NCBI GenBank assembly: GCA_021790615.1
Contig: JAJYGW010000337.1
Span: forward strand, 2,754-14,609
Reading direction: 5' to 3'
Source: Actinomycetes bacterium
Lineage (GTDB): Bacteria; Actinomycetota; Acidimicrobiia; Acidimicrobiales; JAKAOS01
DNA: 11,856 nucleotides
Each line of letters begins with the position of its first letter. The stretch's first letter is position 1. This document shows, piece after piece, positions 6,274 to 11,856 of this stretch. The translations under genes were made by a program, and so were the position numbers. The notes beneath the pieces are model-generated. The model ran no database searches, was not told where the DNA came from, and saw nothing but the letters and a program-made list of their open reading frames with translations.

Positions 6274-7532
6274 CGCTCCACGAACTCCTCGAATCGCCTT
6301 GCCCCCCGTTCGTCCAGTCTTGCCTGCATCCTCACCATCTCTCCTTCGTAGCGCTCCCCGACCACCTCTCCCTCACGATGGACGGCTGCCACGACGTCTC
6401 CCCTTCCCACGGGCACGGACAGCTCGAGGACCCGGTCCTCGGCACGAAGCCGGTCCGCCACGCGGCGCAAGAGCTCGGGCACGCCTTCTCCGGTGAGCGC
6501 CGAGAACGCCGGGGCGCCGTCGTGGGCGCCGGAGAGCTTTAGTGCCTGCTCGGGCGCCGAGTCGACCTTGTTGATGGCGAGCAGCTCCGGCACGTCGCCG
6601 GCACCGATCTCGTGCAAGACCGCCCGCACGGCGTCGATCTGCCCCTCCGGATCCCGCGCGGATCCGTCCACGACGTGGACGAGCAGGTCAGCCGAGGTGA
6701 CCACGTCGAGGGTGGCGTGAAAGGCGTCGACGAGCTGGTGTGGCAGCTTCCTGACGAAGCCGACCGTGTCCGACATCAGCACCGCTTCGCCTCCCGGGAG
6801 CTCGAGGCGGCGCGTGCGCGGGTCGAGCGTCGAGAACAGGCGGTTCTCGACGAGCACGCCCGCGTCGGTCAACCGGTTGAGCAGTGTCGACTTCCCTGCG
6901 TTCGTGTATCCGACGAGCGAGACCGTCCGCAGCGCTCCGCGCCGCCGCGACCGTTGCTGGGTCTCGCGAGTTGCCTCCAGGTCTCGCAGCTCCGTCTCGA
7001 GCTTGCGGATCCTCCGCATGATGCGGCGCCGGTCCTCTTCGAGCTTCGTCTCGCCAGGGCCACGCGTGCCGATCCGGCCTGCCTGCTGGGACAGGGCGAC
7101 CCCCTTGCCGCGAAGCCGCGGGAGCCGGTACTGCGAGAGCGCCAGCTCGACCTGTGCCCGGCCCTCCTCGGTGTGCGCGTTCTGGGCGAAGATGTCGAGG
7201 ATCACGGCGGTGCGGTCGATGGCGGTCCTCCCGAGCAGCCTCTCGAGGTTGCGTTGCTGGGCAGGCGACAGCTCCTCGTCGAAGACGACGGTGTCCGCAT
7301 CCACCTGCTCGCAGATCAGGCGAAGCTCTTCGGCCTTGCCGCGCCCGATGTAGGTCGCCGGATCGGGCGCGCCCCGTCGCTGCACGACGCGGGCAGCCTC
7401 GTCTGCACCGGCGGTGTCGACGAGCAGGGAAAGCTCGTCCAGGCTCGCCTCGACCTCGTCGAGCGTCCTCGGCCACGAGAGGACCCCGACGAGAACGATC
7501 TTCTCCCGGAACCTCCGGTCGATGAGCGTCAA
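6270..7532 (-). CDS. hflX: GTPase HflX, ribosome-splitting/rescue factor
   Basis: HflX binds the ribosomal 50S E-site region and splits stalled or hibernating 70S ribosomes in several bacteria. 420 residues. The N-terminal HflX domain (about 1-195) contains FDEELSPAQQRNLER and the RGPGETKLEEDRR helix region. The GTPase domain has G1 GYTNAGKST at 208-216, G3 DTVGF at 255-259, G4 NKVD at 321-324 and G5 SAL at 344-346; a short C-terminal domain follows. The start is TTG at 7532, overlapping the dapF TGA as TTGA. No ATG or GTG occurs nearby and the family N-terminus fits, so the rare start is accepted with some doubt. The TGA overlaps the dapC ATG. The order miaA, dapF, hflX matches mycobacteria. 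The upstream hpf gene makes a shared role in ribosome hibernation plausible. Confidence 0.96.
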   Translation of the reverse strand: MTLIDRRFREKIVLVGVLSWPRTLDEVEASLDELSLLVDTAGADEAARVVQRRGAPDPATYIGRGKAEELRLICEQVDADTVVFDEELSPAQQRNLERLLGRTAIDRTAVILDIFAQNAHTEEGRAQVELALSQYRLPRLRGKGVALSQQAGRIGTRGPGETKLEEDRRRIMRRIRKLETELRDLEATRETQQRSRRRGALRTVSLVGYTNAGKSTLLNRLTDAGVLVENRLFSTLDPRTRRLELPGGEAVLMSDTVGFVRKLPHQLVDAFHATLDVVTSADLLVHVVDGSARDPEGQIDAVRAVLHEIGAGDVPELLAINKVDSAPEQALKLSGAHDGAPAFSALTGEGVPELLRRVADRLRAEDRVLELSVPVGRGDVVAAVHREGEVVGERYEGEMVRMQARLDERGARRFEEFVER

Positions 7533-8374
7533 GTGGCCGCGCCGCCCGGAACCTCGATGACGACCCGCGCGACCCGGCAGGCGGGGCCGGACAGCGTCAC
7601 GTCCGGCTCGTCGAGCGGCCCCGACAGCTCCACCGTGAGGATCCCTCCCGGGTTGCGCACCTGCACGCGGTCGCCGACCAACCCCGACGCTCGCGCCGCA
7701 GCTGCGGCGGCACAGCTACCGCTCCCGCATGCCTCGGTGAGCCCTGCACCCCGCTCCCAGACGACGAGGTCGAGCCCGCCGTGCCCGTCCGGCGAGACGG
7801 CTTCCACGTTGCGGCCTCCCGGCACGCACTGTTCGAGCACAGGACCGATCGCCTTGATGTCCACGGTGGCGAGGCTCGGGCCCATGAGGACGAGATGGGG
7901 GTTGCCGGCGTCCACCTCCCGGGCCTCGAACCCGTCGCCGAGGACGGGGGCCGGGCGCTCCGGCAAGCTCACATGGAGCGTGCCCATCGACACGGCGATC
8001 TCTGCACAGCCGCGCGCAGGCCGTGCACCGACGACCGCTCTCACAGGCCCGCCGTCGGTCTCGATCTGCAGCGTCGTGCTCGCGACGGCCCCGGAGTCGA
8101 CGAGGGCGAGGGCAAAGCAGCGCAGCCCGTTCCCGCTCGTCTCGGCGCGGCCGCCGTCGGCGTTCCGCAGCTCCATCGCCGCAGCTGCGCCGCCCGAAGC
8201 GGGTCGCGCGACGACGAGGCCGTCCGCACCGATGCCACGGTGACGGTCACAGAGCCACCGCACGAGCTCGTCGGGGATCTCGCCGCCGGCTCCGTTCGTG
8301 AGCGCCGCCGCATCGAGCGCCACCAGGAAGTCGTTGCCGAGGGCGTGGTACTTGAGCAGCGAAGCGGTCGTCAC
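7529..8374 (-). CDS. dapF: Diaminopimelate epimerase DapF with Ser in place of first catalytic Cys
   Basis: DapF converts LL-diaminopimelate to meso-diaminopimelate by a two-base mechanism, normally with two cysteines. 281 residues from the GTG at 8374, which overlaps the miaA TGA as GTGA; a GTG at 8392 would add six residues. Family motifs: KYHALGNDFLV at the N-terminus, DRHRGIGADG, NADGGRAETSGNGLRC, DAGNPHLV and ERGAGLTEACGSGSCAAAA. The second catalytic Cys is present (Cys216 in EACGSG). At the first site the usual CGNG is SGNG, with Ser80 encoded by AGC at 8137-8135. Conserved Asn and His residues remain. The reading frame is intact. It sits in the coupled run miaA, dapF, hflX, dapC, with dapD and dapE nearby, so DAP epimerase is still the best assignment. 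Full activity cannot be assumed. Confidence 0.92.
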   Translation of the reverse strand: MTTASLLKYHALGNDFLVALDAAALTNGAGGEIPDELVRWLCDRHRGIGADGLVVARPASGGAAAAMELRNADGGRAETSGNGLRCFALALVDSGAVASTTLQIETDGGPVRAVVGARPARGCAEIAVSMGTLHVSLPERPAPVLGDGFEAREVDAGNPHLVLMGPSLATVDIKAIGPVLEQCVPGGRNVEAVSPDGHGGLDLVVWERGAGLTEACGSGSCAAAAAARASGLVGDRVQVRNPGGILTVELSGPLDEPDVTLSGPACRVARVVIEVPGGAAT

Positions 8375-9330
8375 GACGGCCCAGTCTCCCACCGCTTCAA
8401 GACGAGCTCGACCAGCCAGTCGTCATCGGCGGGGAGCCACTGGACGCGCGGGTCTCGGCGGAACCACGCCTCCTGGCGGCGTGCGAACTGCCGAAGACGG
8501 CGGATCGTCGTCACGATCGCTTCCTCGAGCGAGCACCCGCCCTCGAGGTGATCGAGGATCTCGGCGTATCCGATCGCCTGGCGCGCGGTGCGCGACAGGC
8601 CGCCGGGCTCGGCCGCGAGTCCCCGGACCTCGTCCACGAGACCCTCTTCGAGCTGCTGGGACAGACGAGCCGCGAGTTGTTCGTCGAGGACGGCACGCTC
8701 GAGGCTGAGTCCCACGATGACGGTGGAGATCGGCGGGTACTCCTCGAGTCCCGGCCCGAACTCCGAGAAACGGCGACCGCTTCCTTCTGTCACCTCCAGC
8801 GCACGGAGCACGCGTCGCAGGTTCGTCGGCTCGATGCGGGACGCGGCCACCGGGTCGAGCTCCCGCAGACGAGCGTGCAACAACGCCGGCGCGTCCTCGC
8901 CGCGGGCGGAGGCCTCCGCCTCCAACCGGGCCACAACGGCCGGGTACCGGCCGGGAAGATCGAGCTCGTCGAGGACGGCTCGGTGGTAGAGGCCGGTGCC
9001 CCCGACGAGCACGGCGCTGTGTCCGGCTCGATGGACCTCCTCGAGCACGGCCCGCGCCTCTGCCTGGAATCGTGCGACGGAGAACTCCTCGCTCGGTTCC
9101 GCGAGGTCGAGGAGACGCCACGCATGCCGCGAGGCTGGGTCGGCCGCGCGCGAGGGCTTGGCCGTGCCGATGTCCATCCGCCGGTAGACGGCGAGCGCGT
9201 CGACCGAGAGGAGAGCGACATCGCCGAACTCGTCGGCGAGCCGGGCGGCGAGCTCGGTCTTGCCGGTCGCGCTCGCGCCGACGACGGCGAGGTCCGGGCG
9301 CCGCCGGTGGCGCAGCACCGTCACCGGCAA
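8371..9330 (-). CDS. miaA: tRNA dimethylallyltransferase MiaA
   Basis: MiaA transfers dimethylallyl from dimethylallyl diphosphate to N6 of A37 in tRNAs reading codons that begin with U. About 319 residues, normal length. Motifs: P-loop GASATGKT at 18-25; DALAVYRRMDIGTAKP at 44-59, the substrate-binding DSxxVY...DIGTAKP motif; VGGTGLYHRAVL at 109-120; the insertion domain with EPTNLRRVLRALEV; RQAIGYAEIL; and RRLRQFARRQEAWFRRD, the RNA-binding Arg/Trp motif. The start is uncertain: TTG at 9330 gives the longest form, GTG at 9324 or 9318 would shorten it by 2 or 4 residues, and none has a clear Shine-Dalgarno sequence. It follows hpf by 16 bp and its stop overlaps the dapF start, so it is likely co-transcribed with both. 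Confidence 0.95.
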   Translation of the reverse strand: MPVTVLRHRRRPDLAVVGASATGKTELAARLADEFGDVALLSVDALAVYRRMDIGTAKPSRAADPASRHAWRLLDLAEPSEEFSVARFQAEARAVLEEVHRAGHSAVLVGGTGLYHRAVLDELDLPGRYPAVVARLEAEASARGEDAPALLHARLRELDPVAASRIEPTNLRRVLRALEVTEGSGRRFSEFGPGLEEYPPISTVIVGLSLERAVLDEQLAARLSQQLEEGLVDEVRGLAAEPGGLSRTARQAIGYAEILDHLEGGCSLEEAIVTTIRRLRQFARRQEAWFRRDPRVQWLPADDDWLVELVLKRWETGPS

Positions 9331-9346
9331 CGATCGAGTGTCCGGG

Positions 9347-9733
9347 TCAGAGCTCCTCGACTTCCCCGCCGGTGACCGCGCCGGCGCGACCCTGACCGTT
9401 GGAGGACGCCGAGGCCTTGTGCCGCGGCCTCGAGCGCTTCACGAGACGGTCCTTCATCTTCGTGAGTCGATGTGCCGCCTTGTCCAGTGCGACCTCGAAG
9501 GCCGTGTCCGGCTTTGCTCCGGCACCGGCAGCGCGCACGACCTGCCCGCGGCTCTCGATCCTGAGCTCGCACGTGACGGGCTCGCCGAGGCGGCCCCTCC
9601 GATCGCCGGAGAAGAGCACCTCTGCCCGGTCGACCCCGTGGAGATACTTCCCGAGGAGCTCCACTTTCGCTGCTGCGAGCTCGCGTACGTCACTCGGCAG
9701 GTCGACATGGCGGCCGTGGACGTCGATCTCCAT
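9347..9733 (-). CDS. hpf: Ribosome hibernation promoting factor, short form (HPF/RaiA family)
   Basis: 128 residues. The S30AE domain spans about 1-95 (MEIDVHGRHVDLPSDVRELAAAKVELLGKYL ... DTAFEVALDKAAHRLTKMKDRL) and binds the 30S decoding centre to inactivate ribosomes in stationary phase or stress. A basic stretch (VKRSRPRHKAS) and a short acidic end follow. The C-terminal dimerisation domain of long HPF, usual in actinobacteria, is absent, and there is no room for it before miaA. The ATG at 9733 is fixed by a perfect AGGAGGT ribosome-binding site six bases upstream and by the family N-terminus. The frame is open further upstream to a GTG at 9913 but that part covers the structured leader. 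The gene is the first of the operon hpf, miaA, dapF, hflX, dapC. A perfect complement of its ribosome-binding site lies in the leader. Confidence 0.92.
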   Translation of the reverse strand: MEIDVHGRHVDLPSDVRELAAAKVELLGKYLHGVDRAEVLFSGDRRGRLGEPVTCELRIESRGQVVRAAGAGAKPDTAFEVALDKAAHRLTKMKDRLVKRSRPRHKASASSNGQGRAGAVTGGEVEEL

Positions 9734-9737
9734 CGGC

Positions 9738-9844
9738 ACCTCCTCAGCAATCTTGAGCCGCCCGGTGGGCGCCTCGGCGTTCGACGAAGATGAGCACGTG
9801 CGGCTGACCTGGTCTTTGGCCCCACACTCGCCTGCTGAGGAGGT
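9738..9844 (-). promoter_or_regulatory. hpf ribosome-binding site and perfect 12-nt anti-ribosome-binding site
   Basis: In the minus-strand transcript TGCTGAGGAGGT (9749-9738) contains the hpf Shine-Dalgarno sequence. Its exact complement ACCTCCTCAGCA lies upstream at 9844-9833, with 83 nt between. Pairing would form a 12-bp helix, plus one G-U pair, that hides the ribosome-binding site. The intervening part contains the 3' strand of the 15-bp leader helix (9803-9789), so the two helices cross as in a pseudoknot. This is the arrangement expected of translational control, with the site hidden or freed by temperature, ligand, protein or ribosomes. Confidence 0.7.
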
Positions 9845-10071
9845 CCCGGCCTTCTCGCGGGCGACCAGCCGCGGCATCTGCCACGCCCGATCCATCCGTG
9901 AGAGTCCCGGCACGGTTGGCTCCTTCTCCGCCCGGCGCCGACAACCGGCGCAAAGGCGGGCAGGGCTTACTTCTAAGCCGCACCATGCTCAGCGACCACA
10001 AGTCGCCTTACGTGGGTCGTTTTGCCTGCGACTGGCATCGACTCGCAACCACAGACCCGCACGTGCTCATC
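9789..10071 (-). ncRNA. Structured leader RNA upstream of hpf, candidate raiA-type RNA
   Basis: This is most of the only long gene-free stretch. On the minus strand GATGAGCACGTGCGG (10071-10057) pairs perfectly over 15 bp with CCGCACGTGCTCATC (9803-9789), closing a 253-nt interior. Inside are local hairpins: 10047-10027 (5 bp), 10006-9992 (GCGAC/GTCGC), 9979-9964 (GGCTTA-GAAG-TAAGCC), 9951-9935 (GCGCCG-GTTGT-CGGCGC, extendable by GCCCG/CGGGC), 9915-9896 (CCGTG/CACGG, extendable by three pairs past an A-A mismatch) and 9889-9858 (CGGGCG/CGCCCG). No convincing protein is encoded. A known class, the raiA motif RNA, lies upstream of raiA/hpf genes in Firmicutes and Actinobacteria; this is a good positional match, but I cannot check its consensus. 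The outer boundaries are those of the closing helix. The RNA may be free-standing or part of the hpf transcript. Confidence 0.68.
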
Positions 10072-10078
10072 CGTGCCC

Positions 10079-10084
10079 AGTGTA
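10079..10084 (-). promoter_or_regulatory. Possible -10 element for the hpf leader RNA
   Basis: Minus-strand TACACT (10084-10079) fits TANNNT. It would start transcription around 10074-10072, just at the first base of the 15-bp leader helix. The -35 region is poor (CCGACA at 14 nt spacing), so this rests mainly on the fit between the predicted start and the RNA edge. Confidence 0.4.
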
Positions 10085-10124
10085 GTGAGAGGGTGCGCTG
10101 TCGGCCCGCCGCCCCCCTCGAGCC

Positions 10125-11393
10125 TCAGTCGGCTCCCCAGGTTGCCAAGTAGTCCCGTTGCCGCTCGGTCGGCGTGTCGATCGCGACGCCCATGGCGGAC
10201 AGCTTCATGCGGGCGATCTCGTCGTCCACCGCCGGCGGGAGGTCGTGCACGCCAGGAGCGAGCGACTCGCCGTGACGCACGATCCACTCGCAGGCCAAGG
10301 CCTGAACCGAGAACGACAGATCCATGACCTGCGGGGGATGGCCGTCGGCGGCGCCGAGGTTGACGAGCCGGCCCTCGGCGAGCAGCAGGAGATGGCGATC
10401 TCTTCCCACCTCGAAGTCGTCGACCATCGGGCGGACGCGCCGGGCGCTCCCACCGGCGAGCTCCCGCAGCGCGCCGACGTCGATCTCCACGTCGAAGTGG
10501 CCCGCGTTCGCGAGGATCGCGCCGTCCCGCATCCGCTCGAGATGCTCGCGCCTGATGACGTCCCGGTTGCCGGTCGCCGTCACGAAGATCTCTCCGATCG
10601 GAGCAGCTTGGCTCATGGGCAGCACACCGTAACCATCGGTCACGGCCTCGAGAGCCTTCAGGGGATCGATCTCGGTGACGATCACGATCGCGCCGAGACC
10701 GCGCGCTCGCGAGGCGACCGCGCGCCCGCAGTTGCCGTAACCGGCCACGACGACCGTCGCCCCGGCGAGGAGCACGTTCGTCGATCGGAGGATGCCTTCG
10801 ATCGTGGACTGCCCGGTGCCGAGCCGGTTGTCGGCGAGGCAGCGGGTGGCAGCACCGCTCAGTGCCAGGACGGGGTACGACAGCCCACCGCCGGCCGCGA
10901 GCGCGCGCAAGCGGAGGGCGCCTGTGCTCGTGTCCTCGGTGCCTGCCAGCACCCCCGACGCGTCGGCGCCGCGCGCTCCGTGCAGGCGCGCCACGAGATC
11001 GCAGCCGTCGTCGACCGTGATGTGCGGTCGCCGGTCGAGCACGGCGTCAGCGTGCGCGACGTACCTCTCGTGATCCTCGCCGCGGCAGGCGAAGGTCGCG
11101 ATGCCCTCCGCCTGGACGAGGAAGGCTGCCACCTCGTCGTTCGTCGAGAGCGGGTTCGAGGCGCACACCGAGAGCTCCGCCCCGCCGGCCGCGAGCGCAC
11201 CGAGCAGCACCGCTGTCTCGGCCGTCACGTGCAGGCTCGCTCCGATCCGCACTCCTTCAAGCGGCCTGTCGGAGGCGAAGCGATCGCGCACTCGTGCGAG
11301 CACCGGCATCTGCCGTGTCGCCCACTCCACGCGCCCACGGCCGAGTGGAGCAAGGGCGAGGTCGGCGACGTCGTGGGCCGGAGGGTCCGCCAT
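10125..11393 (-). CDS. Adenosylhomocysteinase-family protein with altered active site
   Basis: Adenosylhomocysteinase reversibly splits S-adenosylhomocysteine into adenosine and homocysteine with bound NAD. 422 residues; it is the short form lacking the ~40-residue insert, close in pattern to Thermotoga and archaeal enzymes. Conserved: SLHVTAETAVLL with His55, NPLSTND, VDDGCDL, ADNRLGTGQSTIEGI, the NAD loop GYGNCGR at 218-224, TEIDP, NAGHFDVEID with His299 and Asp301, and NLGAADGHPPQVMDLSFS. Altered: the near-invariant ND..TK segment before FDN reads SGAATRCLADN, so the Asn-Asp pair is Ser179-Gly180 and the catalytic Lys is Arg184 (codon 10844-10842). EETTTG is EDTSTG (Asp154). Either a diverged enzyme with another substrate or a regulatory homologue is possible. 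The ATG at 11393 lies 7 bp after the isomerase stop, suggesting one operon. No Shine-Dalgarno sequence is visible. Confidence 0.85.
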   Translation of the reverse strand: MADPPAHDVADLALAPLGRGRVEWATRQMPVLARVRDRFASDRPLEGVRIGASLHVTAETAVLLGALAAGGAELSVCASNPLSTNDEVAAFLVQAEGIATFACRGEDHERYVAHADAVLDRRPHITVDDGCDLVARLHGARGADASGVLAGTEDTSTGALRLRALAAGGGLSYPVLALSGAATRCLADNRLGTGQSTIEGILRSTNVLLAGATVVVAGYGNCGRAVASRARGLGAIVIVTEIDPLKALEAVTDGYGVLPMSQAAPIGEIFVTATGNRDVIRREHLERMRDGAILANAGHFDVEIDVGALRELAGGSARRVRPMVDDFEVGRDRHLLLLAEGRLVNLGAADGHPPQVMDLSFSVQALACEWIVRHGESLAPGVHDLPPAVDDEIARMKLSAMGVAIDTPTERQRDYLATWGAD

Positions 11394-11400
11394 CGGCCGG

Positions 11401-11856
11401 TCAGCTGGCGGCGGGCTCGTGGAGCCGGCGCTTGATCTCGGTCAGCATCGGGACCGGGCCCGGGTCGATCCCTTCGCGGGCCGCCAGGTGCAATGACACG
11501 GCGTCTCCGATGGCGACGAGGTCGAAGAAGGCGGCAAGCTCGCAGCTGCCCTCTCCGGGGACCGTCACGACGTCGCCGACGGCTTCGCCCACCGCCTCTG
11601 CCAAGAGATCGAAACGACGTGCCATCTTGCCCGGCTCCCCCGGCCGCTCCCCGGGCATCCGGAGCTCGACGAGGGTCATCGCCTGGCGCGTGACGTCACC
11701 GTGCTGGCCGAAGCCGCACACCTCGTTGTGGCAGACCTCCGGCTGCTCGCCCGAGAACGCCGGCGCCTTCGCGTTCTCGTTCACCTGCGTCTTCCACCTG
11801 CGCGCGGCGACGGCTCCGAGCCCGGAGCTGCCGTGCACGAGCGGGATGGTTCGGCC
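11401..11856 (-). CDS. Bifunctional phosphoglucose/phosphomannose isomerase, C-terminal part (cut by window edge)
   Basis: The last 151 residues of a SIS-domain sugar-phosphate isomerase; the 5' part is outside the window. The stretch GRTIPLVHGSSGLGAVAARRWKTQVNENAKAPAF ... QPEVCHNEVCGF is the signature of the PGI/PMI family that interconverts glucose-6-P or mannose-6-P with fructose-6-P. Counting within this fragment, Glu27 in NENAK and His43 in CHNE are 16 residues apart, as are catalytic Glu203 and His219 of the crenarchaeal enzyme. The C-terminal part (FFDLVAIGDAVSLHLAAREGIDPGPVPMLTEIKRRL) matches the family end. The frame is open to the window edge. It is 7 bp upstream of the adenosylhomocysteinase-like gene on the same strand. 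In actinobacteria such genes usually feed mannose and GDP-mannose supply. Confidence 0.9.
   Translation of the reverse strand, partial: GRTIPLVHGSSGLGAVAARRWKTQVNENAKAPAFSGEQPEVCHNEVCGFGQHGDVTRQAMTLVELRMPGERPGEPGKMARRFDLLAEAVGEAVGDVVTVPGEGSCELAAFFDLVAIGDAVSLHLAAREGIDPGPVPMLTEIKRRLHEPAAS

Noticed and set aside
9805..9813. TGACCTGGT, also the left arm of the lexA-dapE hairpin (2157-2165), as a shared operator.
   Set aside because: A 9-nt match is not rare enough in a high-GC window this long, and the two contexts are unrelated.
9734..9913. In-frame N-terminal extension of hpf by 60 residues from a GTG at 9913, which has an AAGGAG upstream.
   Set aside because: The extension has no resemblance to the S30AE family, overlaps the structured leader, and the ATG at 9733 has a perfect ribosome-binding site at the family's normal N-terminus.
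9744..10001. Small 85-codon minus-strand frame upstream of hpf.
   Set aside because: Composition looks like random high-GC translation, no domain is recognised, and it overlaps the hairpins of the leader RNA.
10021..10071. Possible tRNA in the hpf leader, because of arm-like hairpins and GGTTGCGAGTC.
   Set aside because: No GGTTCGAATCC-type T arm, no acceptor stem pairing at the right distance and no anticodon arm.
10120..10135. Hairpin GAGCC-N6-GGCTC over the stop codon of the adenosylhomocysteinase-like gene as a terminator.
   Set aside because: Only 5 bp, it overlaps the stop codon and has no T-tract; too weak to call, although some terminator is expected here.

Overview
The window is a GC-rich stretch of a chromosome, most likely from an actinobacterium and possibly a deep-branching one such as Acidimicrobiia (the class is inference). 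The evidence is gene order plus operator type. nrdR, a LysM membrane protein gene and lexA lie together as in mycobacteria (Rv2718c, Rv2719c, Rv2720). miaA, dapF and hflX also follow the mycobacterial order. LexA has Gram-positive-type operators of the form CGAAC-N4-GTTCG.

Layout, left to right. (1) The 5' part of nrdR and a LysM protein gene, both on the minus strand, diverge from lexA (plus). A 229-bp spacer between them holds four SOS-box-like sites and two overlapping divergent promoters. (2) dapD and dapE (minus, ATGA overlap) converge on lexA, with a hairpin between. (3) A dienelactone-hydrolase-like gene (plus) fills the space between two DAP gene groups. Its start codon shares a CATG with the dapD start, and its stop abuts the aminotransferase stop. 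(4) A minus-strand operon reads hpf, miaA, dapF, hflX, dapC. Its last four genes are joined by 4-base stop/start overlaps (GTGA, TTGA, ATGA). (5) The only long gene-free stretch, 9734-10124, encodes a highly structured RNA upstream of hpf. (6) An adenosylhomocysteinase-like gene and the 3' part of a bifunctional phosphoglucose/phosphomannose isomerase gene, both minus, end the window.

Functional themes. Four late enzymes of the succinylase route to meso-diaminopimelate (DapD, DapC, DapE, DapF) are encoded here, so the locus serves lysine and cell-wall synthesis. HPF (ribosome hibernation), HflX (ribosome splitting and rescue) and MiaA (tRNA modification) add a translation and stress module. 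LexA and the LysM protein form an SOS module that probably links DNA damage to arrest of cell division.

Most notable: the hpf leader RNA has a perfect 15-bp long-range helix, about six local hairpins and a perfect 12-nt complement to the hpf ribosome-binding region. It may be a raiA-type RNA. Two enzymes carry unexpected active-site changes: DapF has Ser for the first catalytic Cys, and the adenosylhomocysteinase homologue has Arg for the catalytic Lys with a changed Asn-Asp motif. No tRNA, rRNA, CRISPR array or insertion sequence was seen.
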